Part shown: positions 45,019 to 52,998 of the stretch, piece after piece
Layout of the letters: the number at the start of each line of letters is the position of its first letter
How positions within the stretch are numbered: position 1 is the stretch's first letter
From: Prescottella equi
GTDB taxonomy: Bacteria; Actinomycetota; Actinomycetes; Mycobacteriales; Mycobacteriaceae
NCBI RefSeq assembly: GCF_002094305.1
Contig: NZ_LWTX01000003.1
Span: 1 to 64,000 of the forward strand
DNA length: 64,000 nucleotides
Direction: 5' to 3'
Notes under the pieces: generated by a model
Told to the model about the DNA's origin: nothing
Database searches by the model: none
What the model saw: the letters and a program-made list of their open reading frames with translations, nothing else
Translations under genes and position numbers: made by a program

Positions 45019-45801
45019 TCAGCCGAAGATGTGGGGTTCCTCGGCGGCGATCTTCTGGATGATGGTCGAGTACGCGAACCAGCCCACCTTCTCGGTGCCG
45101 ACGGCCTCGTACGTCTGGAGGGCGACGTCGTGGTGCAGCGCAACAGGATTCCCCGCGGCACGAGCCGCGAGCTCGGCCTGCATGGATCGCTCCATCGAGA
45201 CGTACCACCACACGGCACTCTCGACCGACGTGCCGACCGTGAGGTGCCCGTGATTGCTCAGCACGACCGCCTTGCGGGGCCCCAGCGCGGCCGCGATGCG
45301 CAGTCCTTCCTCCTCGTCGAGCGCGACACCGTGGTACTCGTCGTAGATCGAGTGGTCCTCGTAGAAAGCGCACGCGTCCTGCGTGATCGGGCTCAGCAGA
45401 CGGTGCAGCGACGAGAACGCCTTGCCCTGGAGCCCGTGCGCGTGCACGGCGCCGACGACGTCGGGTCGCGACTCGTGCACCTTGGAATGGATGACGAACG
45501 CGGCCCGGTTGAGCGGCCCGTCGCCGGACAGGATGGTGCCCTCGGAATCGACGTGCAGCAGCTCGTCCGGCCGGACCTGGGAGAAGTGCCGGCCGAACGG
45601 CGCCGTCCAGAACGTGTCGGGACGCTCCGGGTCGCGGGCCGTGATGTGCCCCGAGATCCCCTCGTCCAGACCGAAGCGCGAGAGGATCCGGTAGCCGCCG
45701 ATCACCGCGATCTTGCGGCGCCGCCGTTCGCTCTCGACGTCGTCCGACTCGGGTCGTCCGGGGATCCCGGCCAACTCTGCGATGGTGGGTGCGTGAGTCA
45801 T
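45019..45801 (-). CDS. Class II aldolase/adducin family protein
   Basis: A 260-residue zinc-type class II aldolase family protein with GISGHITARDP, metal His residues in VHAHGLQGKAFSS and SNHGHLTVG, and SMERSMQAEL near the end. The family contains sugar aldolases and aromatic decarboxylases, among them the 3,4-dihydroxyphthalate decarboxylases of actinobacterial phthalate pathways. Its place directly after an aromatic-acid-type importer favours a decarboxylase (inference). It follows the permease gene by 33 bp and ends the operon at a strong terminator. Not closely similar to the class II protein at 29763-30518. Confidence 0.87.
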   Translation of the reverse strand: MTHAPTIAELAGIPGRPESDDVESERRRRKIAVIGGYRILSRFGLDEGISGHITARDPERPDTFWTAPFGRHFSQVRPDELLHVDSEGTILSGDGPLNRAAFVIHSKVHESRPDVVGAVHAHGLQGKAFSSLHRLLSPITQDACAFYEDHSIYDEYHGVALDEEEGLRIAAALGPRKAVVLSNHGHLTVGTSVESAVWWYVSMERSMQAELAARAAGNPVALHHDVALQTYEAVGTEKVGWFAYSTIIQKIAAEEPHIFG

Positions 45802-45834
45802 TGCGTCCCTTCAGGTTCGACGGGTGTCGGGGGT

Positions 45835-46668
45835 CTACTTGACGCCGTAGCGAGCGAGGTACCGTGTCGAGAGCAGGCGCAGGATCCGGTCGAACACGAA
45901 GCCCATGATGCCCAGCACGATGATGCCGACGAAGGTCCAGTCGATGCGGCCGTAGTTGCGCGCCTGCCAGATCATCGATCCGATGCCGTGGTCGGCGGCG
46001 ACGATCTCGGCGGAGACGATCGTCAGGAAGCTGTTGCCCATCGCGAGGCGGGCGCCGGTGATGATGCCGGGCACCGACGACGGCAGCACCACCGTCTTCA
46101 TGAGCTGCAGCTTGCCCGCCCCCAGGTTCGCTGCCGCCTGCAGCTTGTTGTCGCTGATCGAGACCGTGGCGGCGATCGTGCTGACCGTGACGATGAAGAC
46201 CGAGGTGTAGAAGATCAGGACGACCTTGGACGTCTCACCGATGCCGAACCACACCACCGCCAGCGTCACGAACGCGATCGGCGGGATGAAGCGGAAGAAT
46301 TCGATGTACGGGTCGAGCAGCTGTCGCACGATGTTCACGCGGCCCATCAGGATGCCGATCGGCGCACCGATCACGACACCGAGGCTCCAGCCGATGAGGA
46401 TGCGCTGCGCGGACGCCCAGATCGACGTCCACAGCACGCCGCTCTCGGCCAGTTCCTTTGCCGCCGTCCATACCTCGGCCGGGGAGGCGATGGTGGTGGG
46501 TCCGTACCACCAGGCCAGGAACGACCACACCGCCAAACCGATCGCGGCGGACGCGATCCACAGGAGTGCGGTGCGGGCGGCGGCGGTGGATGCGCCGGCA
46601 CCACGACGGCGGGTGCGGGATGTGCGCGCGGCGCGCACGGTGGTGGGGGTGTCGGCCACGGCGGTCAC
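45835..46668 (-). CDS. SsuC/TauC-type ABC permease
   Basis: A 277-residue permease with six predicted transmembrane helices and the EAA-like loop AAANLGAGKLQLMKTVVLPS. It belongs to the nitrate/sulfonate/taurine/aromatic-acid importer class. A GTG start at 46668 overlaps the ATPase stop. It works with the ATPase and binding protein encoded immediately upstream. Confidence 0.92.
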   Translation of the reverse strand: MTAVADTPTTVRAARTSRTRRRGAGASTAAARTALLWIASAAIGLAVWSFLAWWYGPTTIASPAEVWTAAKELAESGVLWTSIWASAQRILIGWSLGVVIGAPIGILMGRVNIVRQLLDPYIEFFRFIPPIAFVTLAVVWFGIGETSKVVLIFYTSVFIVTVSTIAATVSISDNKLQAAANLGAGKLQLMKTVVLPSSVPGIITGARLAMGNSFLTIVSAEIVAADHGIGSMIWQARNYGRIDWTFVGIIVLGIMGFVFDRILRLLSTRYLARYGVK

Positions 46669-47474
46669 AGCTGGTCCTCCTCGATGCCCTGGTTGCGCAG
46701 CGACGCCACGACCTCGGCGCGGATGTCGTCCCGCAGTTGCTCGTACAGATCGATCACCTCGGGGTGGGCACGATCGCGCGGTCGCGGCGCATCCACCTCG
46801 TAGATGCTCTTGATGCGCGCTTTCGGTCCGGCGGACATGACGACCACGCGATCCGCCAGGGTGAGCGCCTCGTCGATGTCGTGCGTGACGAAGACGACGG
46901 TGCAGCCGGTGTGCCGCCAGATCTTGTCGAGTTCGGTCTGCAGGACCTGACGGGTCTGGGCGTCGAGCGCACCGAACGGCTCGTCCATCAGCACGAGCGA
47001 CGGCTGGTTCGCGAGGACGCGCGCGATCTGCACGCGCTGACGCATACCGCCCGAAAGTTGGGCCGGGAACTTGTCACCGGCGTGCGGCAGGCCGACCATC
47101 GCGAGGTACTCGGCGGCGATCCGCGCCTGGGCCGCCTTGTCCGCGCCGTGCATACGCGGTCCGTACGCCACGTTCTGGCTCACGGTCATCCACTCGAAGA
47201 GGGCCTCCGAACTCTGGAAGACCATGCCCGCGTGCGGGTTGCTCCCGTAGACCTCGTCACCGTCGCACACGATCTCGCCGGCGGACGGCTTCACGAATCC
47301 CGCCATCGCCGAGAGCAAGGTCGACTTGCCGCATCCGCTCGGACCGAGCAGGCACACGAACTCGCCCGGTCGAACGTCGAGGCCGATGCCCGAGACGATC
47401 TCGGCGGCACCGAAACTGATGCCGAGATCGCGGACGTCGATCGGGACGCCCTTGGTGGTGGTTGTCGCTGTCAC
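46665..47474 (-). CDS. SsuB/TauB-type ABC transporter ATPase
   Basis: A 269-residue ATPase with Walker A GPSGCGKST, signature LSGGMRQRVQIARVL and Walker B LVLMDEPFGALD. The GTG start at 47474 forms a GTGA overlap with the binding-protein stop codon. The longer open frame upstream lies inside the binding-protein gene and is rejected. It powers import of a small anionic substrate. Confidence 0.92.
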   Translation of the reverse strand: MTATTTTKGVPIDVRDLGISFGAAEIVSGIGLDVRPGEFVCLLGPSGCGKSTLLSAMAGFVKPSAGEIVCDGDEVYGSNPHAGMVFQSSEALFEWMTVSQNVAYGPRMHGADKAAQARIAAEYLAMVGLPHAGDKFPAQLSGGMRQRVQIARVLANQPSLVLMDEPFGALDAQTRQVLQTELDKIWRHTGCTVVFVTHDIDEALTLADRVVVMSAGPKARIKSIYEVDAPRPRDRAHPEVIDLYEQLRDDIRAEVVASLRNQGIEEDQL

Positions 47475-48451
47475 TGCTTGTCCTCCTGGTACCAGTCGAG
47501 CAGCATCGCCGAGGTGAGGTCGGGCTGCTCGGAGAGAACGCCGATCTTCTTGTAGAAGTCGACGATCGACTGTGCGGACTCCACGTCCTTGTCGGTGAGA
47601 TTCTCGACACCGAAATCGATTTCGCTCACTGCCGTGACGGTCTGGTCCTCGGCCACGTTGACGGCCTTCCTGGTCGCCGCCGCCGCCGTCTGCGGGTCGG
47701 ACTCGACCCGTTCGCTCGCCTGGGCGAGCACCTTGGCGATCTTGCGGGCGGTGTCCTCGTTCTGCTCCAGCCACGGGGCCGTCGTGATGGCCCAGTGGTG
47801 GTAGAACCAGTCGTAGTCACCGGTGACGGCAACGACGTGCCCGCTGCCCTGCGACAGCGCGGTGGCCGGCCACGGCTCCCACAGCACGTAACCGTCGATG
47901 TCGCCACGACTGAGGAGCGCGGGCATGTCCGTCGGTGTGGCCGAGACCATCTCGACTGCGCCCGGGGCGATTCCGTTCGCCTCGAGGTACTTGTCCGTCG
48001 AGATCTGACTCAGTCCGGGAACGATACCCATCTTCTCGATACCGGCCGCAGTGTCGACTCCGTTGCGCAGGACGACCTTGATGTAGTCGCCGGACACCTC
48101 GTACGAGTACATGGCCCGCAGCGACGGATTCTGTCGCAGCTGGGCGATGGTCGTGGTGTCGGAGCTACCCGCCACCTGGACCTGGCCGGTGGCCAGTGCA
48201 TCGACGGCCTCACCGCCACGGCCGAACTGGACCAGCTGGACGTCGAGCCCCTCGTCCGCGAACATCCCCTCCTGGTCGGCGACGAAGAACGGCGCGTAGG
48301 ACGCGTCGATGCCCACCGCGATCCGGAGCGGGCCACCGCCGCTGTCGGCCGTGCTCTGCGTGGCGGGCCGGCTGCACGCCCCCGCGGCAACCGTGAGAAC
48401 AAGTGCTGCTGATGCAAGGGTCACCTTGCCGAATGTCGATCGCCAGGCCAT
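47471..48451 (-). CDS. NMT1/SsuA-type ABC substrate-binding lipoprotein
   Basis: A 326-residue exported binding protein with the signal ending in VAAGAC (lipidated Cys26). The fold markers are ASYAPFFVADQEGMFADEGL, SSDTTTIAQL and RGDIDGYVLWEPW. It heads the importer operon (binding protein, ATPase, permease, class II aldolase). Rhodococcus uses a comparable four-gene system (PatDABC) for phthalate, so an aromatic carboxylate is a fair guess for the ligand. It is paralogous to the orphan at 35647-36627. Confidence 0.92.
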   Translation of the reverse strand: MAWRSTFGKVTLASAALVLTVAAGACSRPATQSTADSGGGPLRIAVGIDASYAPFFVADQEGMFADEGLDVQLVQFGRGGEAVDALATGQVQVAGSSDTTTIAQLRQNPSLRAMYSYEVSGDYIKVVLRNGVDTAAGIEKMGIVPGLSQISTDKYLEANGIAPGAVEMVSATPTDMPALLSRGDIDGYVLWEPWPATALSQGSGHVVAVTGDYDWFYHHWAITTAPWLEQNEDTARKIAKVLAQASERVESDPQTAAAATRKAVNVAEDQTVTAVSEIDFGVENLTDKDVESAQSIVDFYKKIGVLSEQPDLTSAMLLDWYQEDKQ

Positions 48452-48642
48452 GTGTGCACACCTTCGTTCTGTGATCTGCGCCGCATTTGCGGGGTCGTGG
48501 TGAAGAAACCTAACGGCGGGGAGCAGCGGCGAAAACCAACGCGGTCCACCGTGCGGACCGGGCCGGATAACTTACCGGGGCGCAACATCGCACCTGGTCC
48601 GAGAGGATTGTTCGAAATACGAAGGAAACAAATTCGACGTGG
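48452..48642 (-). promoter_or_regulatory. Promoter region of the importer operon
   Basis: The 191-bp gap before the binding-protein gene holds the perfect dyad CCGCA-TT-TGCGG (48481-48492), the palindrome GTGTGCACAC just before the ATG, and an AT-rich stretch at 48608-48637 with TTCGAA and a second TTCGA, pentamers typical of IclR-family sites. On the minus strand TAGGTT near 48516-48521 is a candidate -10. Which dyads are used is not decidable. Confidence 0.45.
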
Positions 48643-49590
48643 TCACAGCGTCCACCGCGGCGCGGCTCCGTGACACACGCGCGCGACGTTTGCGGCCGTC
48701 ATCTCGTAGATCCGGCGCCGCGCGGTGGCGCTGCCGCCGGCCACGTGCGGACTGAGCAGGACCCGGTCGAGCCGCCGCAGCTCGCTGTCCGCTGCCGGCG
48801 GTTCGTGATCGAAGACGTCCAGCGCCGCACCGCCCAGACGTCCGGATCGCAGCCCGGCCACCAACGCATCCGTGCGGACGACCGGACCGCGGGCGACGTT
48901 CACGACGATCGCCTCCTCCGGCAGCCGGGCCAGCTCGGACGCACCGATCAGTCCGCGGGTCGACGGCATCAACGGCACCGCGAGCACGAGGACGTCCGAC
49001 ACCGCGAGCAGGTCGTCGAACGGGAGATACCGCGCCGGCGCGTCGGACCTCGGGCGGCGTGCGGTGTACGCAACCTCGCAGCCGAACGCCGCGAACAGAC
49101 CTGCGCACCGACGGCCGATGTCCCCGAACCCGACGATCCCAACCCGGCGCTCACCGAGGTCGCGACAGCCGTGGTCCAGAATCTGCTCCTGCGGCCACTC
49201 CCCGGCGCGGAGCCGGTCGTGCGCCCAACCCATCGACCGGCTCAGGCTCGCGGTCGCGACGACGGCCCACTCCGCCACCGAGGCCGCGTTGGCGCCGGGA
49301 GTGTTGGCGACCGGCACCCCCGCCCGCCGCCACGCTTCCACGTCGATCCAGTTCACACCGACGCCCGGTTGCTGAAGCAGCCGCAGATGCCCACCGATCT
49401 CGGCTTCCACTGCGCCCAAGGGCAGTCGACCGCTCCAATCCCCGACCACGATGTCGACGTCGGGCAGCAGGGCACGCAGCTCGTCCCGGGATCGGGTAAC
49501 CGGTCGGACCACCTCGGCACCGGGGGCGGCACCGCGCAGCAGACCCCCGAGGAGGTCACGCTCGTCCGGCGCCAACAGCAGTATCCGCAT
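48643..49590 (-). CDS. D-2-hydroxyacid dehydrogenase
   Basis: A 315-residue NAD(P)-dependent dehydrogenase. It has the Rossmann motif GFGDIG, the catalytic Arg in NVARGPVVR, Glu in DVFDHEPP and His in LSPHVAGGS. It reduces a 2-keto acid or oxidises a D-2-hydroxy acid. It follows the C-C hydrolase by 79 bp at the end of the Rieske operon, where a keto acid would be released. It is a close paralogue of 58302-59270. Confidence 0.9.
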   Translation of the reverse strand: MRILLLAPDERDLLGGLLRGAAPGAEVVRPVTRSRDELRALLPDVDIVVGDWSGRLPLGAVEAEIGGHLRLLQQPGVGVNWIDVEAWRRAGVPVANTPGANAASVAEWAVVATASLSRSMGWAHDRLRAGEWPQEQILDHGCRDLGERRVGIVGFGDIGRRCAGLFAAFGCEVAYTARRPRSDAPARYLPFDDLLAVSDVLVLAVPLMPSTRGLIGASELARLPEEAIVVNVARGPVVRTDALVAGLRSGRLGGAALDVFDHEPPAADSELRRLDRVLLSPHVAGGSATARRRIYEMTAANVARVCHGAAPRWTL

Positions 49591-49669
49591 CGCACACCGT
49601 CCTCTCGATGCGTGGAGCCGGCCGCGCTATGCGCGGCCGGCTCCACGAACTGTGTTGCGGGAAGTCCAC

Positions 49670-50542
49670 TCAGGCGACGCTGCGTGCGTGCGCGGACGCC
49701 TTCGCCAGGAACTCGAGGCTCAGCGGGTTGTACAGTGCCGCCTGCTCGTGCTGCGGCCAGTGGCCGCACTCGGGGTAGAGCTGCAGCTGCGCGCCGGGGA
49801 TGTCCTCCGCCATCTTCTTCGCCTCCGGCACGTCACCGAACGGATTCTCGTGCCCCCACACCACCAGGGTGGGCGCCTGGATACGGGCGAGACGATCGGG
49901 ACGCAGCAGGTTTCGCTGGCGAGTCTCCATGTCCTGCAAAGACAGCAGGTTGTGGATGTTCGCGACGAAGTCCGGCTGGTGGTAGATCCGGTGCCGTGCC
50001 TCGACGAGTTCCTCGGTGGCATCGACGGGATCGTGCATGAGCAGCCGCAGGCGTGCCCGGGTCAACTCGACGTCGTCGCTCTGCACCGCCTTGGTCGTCG
50101 ACGTGCGGATGCGCTCCATGATCTCCGGGTTGGCGACGGTGCCGCCCGCCGCGAGCAGCTGCAGCGACAGCACCCTCTCCGGCTGTTCGCTGGCGAGGTG
50201 GGCGGCGACCCATCCGCCGAGGGACTCGCCCACCAGATGAACCTTGTCGAGTCCGACGGCGTCGAGGTAGTTCACGAGATGCTCGACGTATCGGGGAATC
50301 TCGTATGCGTAGTCCGGCTTTCCGGTGTATCCGTGGCCGAGCATGTCGATGGCGTGGCACTCGTAGTGCGCGGCGTGCACCGCGATGTTCCGCGCGAACG
50401 CCTCGAGATGGCCGCTGGTGCCGTGCAGGAACACCACGGCCTCGTCACCGGAGCCGGCCTGCAGCGATCGGGTGGGGATGCCCGCGGCGTCGACGGTCTT
50501 GACCGCGAAGTCGATGCCGGCCAGTTCGTTCCAGATTGTCAT
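49670..50542 (-). CDS. Meta-cleavage product C-C hydrolase (MhpC/BphD family)
   Basis: A 290-residue alpha/beta hydrolase with HGTSGHLEAF (oxyanion side), nucleophile Ser107 in VGESLGGW, an Asp region near WGHENPFGD and His in ECGHWPQHEQ. Directly downstream of the LigB-type dioxygenase (35 bp), it should hydrolyse the ring-opened 2-hydroxy-6-oxo-dienoate into two acids. I start at ATG 50542; a 32-residue upstream extension falls in the dioxygenase gene. Confidence 0.9.
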   Translation of the reverse strand: MTIWNELAGIDFAVKTVDAAGIPTRSLQAGSGDEAVVFLHGTSGHLEAFARNIAVHAAHYECHAIDMLGHGYTGKPDYAYEIPRYVEHLVNYLDAVGLDKVHLVGESLGGWVAAHLASEQPERVLSLQLLAAGGTVANPEIMERIRTSTTKAVQSDDVELTRARLRLLMHDPVDATEELVEARHRIYHQPDFVANIHNLLSLQDMETRQRNLLRPDRLARIQAPTLVVWGHENPFGDVPEAKKMAEDIPGAQLQLYPECGHWPQHEQAALYNPLSLEFLAKASAHARSVA

Positions 50543-50577
50543 GAGTGTGTCCTTTGCAGAAGAGAGGGGAGATGAAG

Positions 50578-51531
50578 TCAGTGCGCCGCCGGTGCCGCCG
50601 CGGGATCCAGGACGACGACGCCCATACCGGTCAGCCATTCCGGAATCGACTCGTAGGCAAGCCGTTCGGCGGGGATGTAGTCCATCATCGCGGCCATCAT
50701 CAGCCAGGTGCGCAGTTCCTGGGCGCCGTTGCCCGCCTCGGCTTCGATGGCCGCGCTCGTGTAGCCCGCGAGTTCACCGGCCTTGCCGACGGCGAACAGG
50801 TCGAGGATGCGGTCGTCGAACTCGGGTGAGATCGCGGCCTCGGCGGCCCGGATGATCTGGCGCCGGCGGACGTCGTAGTCCGACCAGTTCTCGCGACCGT
50901 CGAGCCAGGCCTGGACCATGAAGTCCTCGTCCTCGCCGTGCGGGTCCCGCCAGTCCGGCCACGGCAGCCGGTGCGACAGCCCGCCCGAAGCGATGACGGC
51001 CACCCGCGTATCGCCGGGGTACGACGCGATCGCGTCGCGCAGTGCCAGGGCGAGGCCTTCGCACCGCCCGAACGTAGGCAGAGGAGGCGCGAACACGTTG
51101 ACCACGAGCGGGACGATCGGGACGTCGAGCCCGGCGAGCAGGTACTGGATCGCGTGCGACTGTCCGTGATCGATCTGCAGACGCGCCGAGAACGCCAGAT
51201 CGAATTCTCCGCCCTCCACCACCTCGTCGGCGACGTGGCGCGCGAGGTCGACGTCGACGTTCTGCGGGCCTTTCGGCGTGCCCGACTCCCCGCTCGCGAT
51301 GCACTCGCCGACCCCGAGTGTGAAGGGTGGGATCAGGTCGAGCCAGAAGCCGCGGAAGTGATTGGATCCCAGCAGGACGACGACGTCGGGTCGCGCGGCG
51401 GCGATGCGGTCGCGCGCCGCCCCCAGTGCGGCGCGGAACCGCTCGGCCTCCGCCTTGTGGGTCGTCTCCTCCCAGTGCGTGTTCATGAGGGTGCTGTGCG
51501 ATGCACCCACCCCCAGCACCAGTCTCGCCAT
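50578..51531 (-). CDS. LigB-type (class III) extradiol ring-cleavage dioxygenase
   Basis: A 317-residue Fe(II) dioxygenase of the LigB / MhpB / CarBb superfamily. It opens with LVLGVGASHSTLMNTHWEE (metal His) and shows LLGSNHFRGFW, IDHGQSHAIQYLL and SGGLSHRLPWPD, which match the conserved His positions. It cleaves a catechol-type ring next to the two hydroxyls. Start ATG 51531 overlaps the M20-like stop as ATGA. No separate LigA-like small subunit gene is seen; the C-terminal 80 residues may fill that part. Confidence 0.88.
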   Translation of the reverse strand: MARLVLGVGASHSTLMNTHWEETTHKAEAERFRAALGAARDRIAAARPDVVVLLGSNHFRGFWLDLIPPFTLGVGECIASGESGTPKGPQNVDVDLARHVADEVVEGGEFDLAFSARLQIDHGQSHAIQYLLAGLDVPIVPLVVNVFAPPLPTFGRCEGLALALRDAIASYPGDTRVAVIASGGLSHRLPWPDWRDPHGEDEDFMVQAWLDGRENWSDYDVRRRQIIRAAEAAISPEFDDRILDLFAVGKAGELAGYTSAAIEAEAGNGAQELRTWLMMAAMMDYIPAERLAYESIPEWLTGMGVVVLDPAAAPAAH

Positions 51532-52874
51532 CAGTCGATCCCCACTTCCTCGAGAGACCGGGTCACGGTGTCGACGGCAACCCGGATCAGGTAGCGCGTG
51601 AGGCGTTCCGCCTCGCGCAGGTCCACGGTGTTCATGCCCATCGCGAAATCGACCTCGAACGGGGCGTCGACCACCTTCGGCATCCCGACCCGCACGGTCG
51701 GAATGCCGCGGCCGCGCAGGATGTTCGCGTCGGTCGCGCCACTGGCGTCGTGCACCCCGTCGTGCGGGCCGCCCTCGAACGCCTCCCATGCACCGATCGC
51801 GCTGCGACACAGCCACATCTGCTCGTCGGACGACTCTCCCGGGATCGCCAGGATTCGTTCGACATCGATCCGCGCGTCCAGATCGGCGGCGATGGCCCGT
51901 ACCGCTTCCGTCAGTTCGCGGCCGGCCGCCGACGGTGTGGTCCGCGGGCTCAGCCGCAGATCCACCGTCATCCGCACCTGCCCCGGGGTGAAGGACGCGG
52001 TGCGCTCCCAGCCACCACGAATGTTCGCAACCATCCCCTGCGGCAGCACCAGCCCGTCCCCGTGCCGGTGCGAGTACTGCGGGAACCACTCCTCGAGCCG
52101 CAACGCCACCGCACCGGCCAGCGCGACCGGGTTCCGGTACGGCAACCGGTGCCGCGAACCGACGTACGTGTGGGTGCCGTGCACGGTGATCTCGAACCAC
52201 GCGAGCCCCACCTCCTCCCACGACACCGTCCAGCCCGGCTTCGCGATGAGCGCGAAGTCCGGCCACACGCCCTGCTCGAGCAGGTACGAGCAGCCGACTC
52301 CCTGGCCGGTGTTCGCTCGCGGATTCCCCACGCCCGGTCGGGCGTTGGTCGGCATGCCGCCGGCGCCGAAGCCGGCGAGGAGGTCACCGGTCAGCGGGAT
52401 CTCCGCGGCCCGGACCGCCTCCACAGCCGCCATGACGCAGGCCGCGTGCCCCTTCGGATTCGACGCCCCCAGACCGATGACGTAGTCGCCGTCGACGGCG
52501 GCCTCGGCGCGCAGATCCGGTCGCAGTGTCTCCGCGGCCCACGGAACGTCCTCGGCGGCGTCGCCGCTCGTGACGGTGTCGATCGGCGCATACAACATCA
52601 GGTCCGGTCCGGTGCCGTTGCCGCGCACCCGGGCCCACGAGTTCGCCTGACGGTCGTCGAGGTACATGGTGTGCGCCTCGACCCCACCGGCCGCCAACGT
52701 GTCCGTGATGTGTCGGGCGAGCGGTGCCTCGTCGCCGGTCGGGCTCGCGATGTCCACCAGCCCGACCGTCAGCTCGCGCAGCCGCTCGCGATCCACCTCG
52801 CCCCAGGCCTTCTCGACCCACCGGCGGCGCTGTTCGTCGAGACCGGCGAGAGGGTCGGCGGTCCCGGGGGTCAC
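51531..52874 (-). CDS. M20-family protein with degenerate metal site
   Basis: A 447-residue protein with the M20 aminoacylase/carboxypeptidase fold, including the inserted dimerisation domain. Compared with DapE/ArgE, the metal ligands are missing: Pro97 for His in the HxD motif (APIDTV), Asn139 for the bridging Asp (GASNPKGH), GFGAGG for the Glu-Glu pair, and Lys212 for the GEP Glu; the C-terminal His also is not seen. Zinc peptidase activity is therefore unlikely. It may be a binding, scaffold or differently catalytic protein. The GTG start overlaps the 38-aa gene as GTGA, and its end overlaps the dioxygenase start. Confidence 0.85.
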   Translation of the reverse strand: MTPGTADPLAGLDEQRRRWVEKAWGEVDRERLRELTVGLVDIASPTGDEAPLARHITDTLAAGGVEAHTMYLDDRQANSWARVRGNGTGPDLMLYAPIDTVTSGDAAEDVPWAAETLRPDLRAEAAVDGDYVIGLGASNPKGHAACVMAAVEAVRAAEIPLTGDLLAGFGAGGMPTNARPGVGNPRANTGQGVGCSYLLEQGVWPDFALIAKPGWTVSWEEVGLAWFEITVHGTHTYVGSRHRLPYRNPVALAGAVALRLEEWFPQYSHRHGDGLVLPQGMVANIRGGWERTASFTPGQVRMTVDLRLSPRTTPSAAGRELTEAVRAIAADLDARIDVERILAIPGESSDEQMWLCRSAIGAWEAFEGGPHDGVHDASGATDANILRGRGIPTVRVGMPKVVDAPFEVDFAMGMNTVDLREAERLTRYLIRVAVDTVTRSLEEVGID

Positions 52875-52987
52875 GAGTTGACCTGGTGTACCTGGGTATT
52901 GCTGCGGGCCGCGACGAAGCGCCAAGCCGGCCGCGCACCGACGGCGAGCAGGACTCCGACCGTCACGCTCACGAGAGTCTTGAACAT
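52871..52987 (-). CDS. 38-residue membrane microprotein
   Basis: A tiny gene between the Rieske oxygenase and the M20-like protein. AGGAG directly follows the oxygenase stop codon and lies 6 nt before the ATG; the stop overlaps the next start as GTGA. The product has one hydrophobic helix (residues 4-18, MFKTLVSVTVGVLLAVG at the start) and a basic, Asn/Gln-rich tail, so a single-pass membrane peptide with its tail in the cytoplasm is likely. Perfect operon spacing argues for real translation. It might tether the complex or assist uptake. No family is recognised. Confidence 0.72.
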   Translation of the reverse strand: MFKTLVSVTVGVLLAVGARPAWRFVAARSNTQVHQVNS

Positions 52988-52998
52988 CGTCTTCTCCT

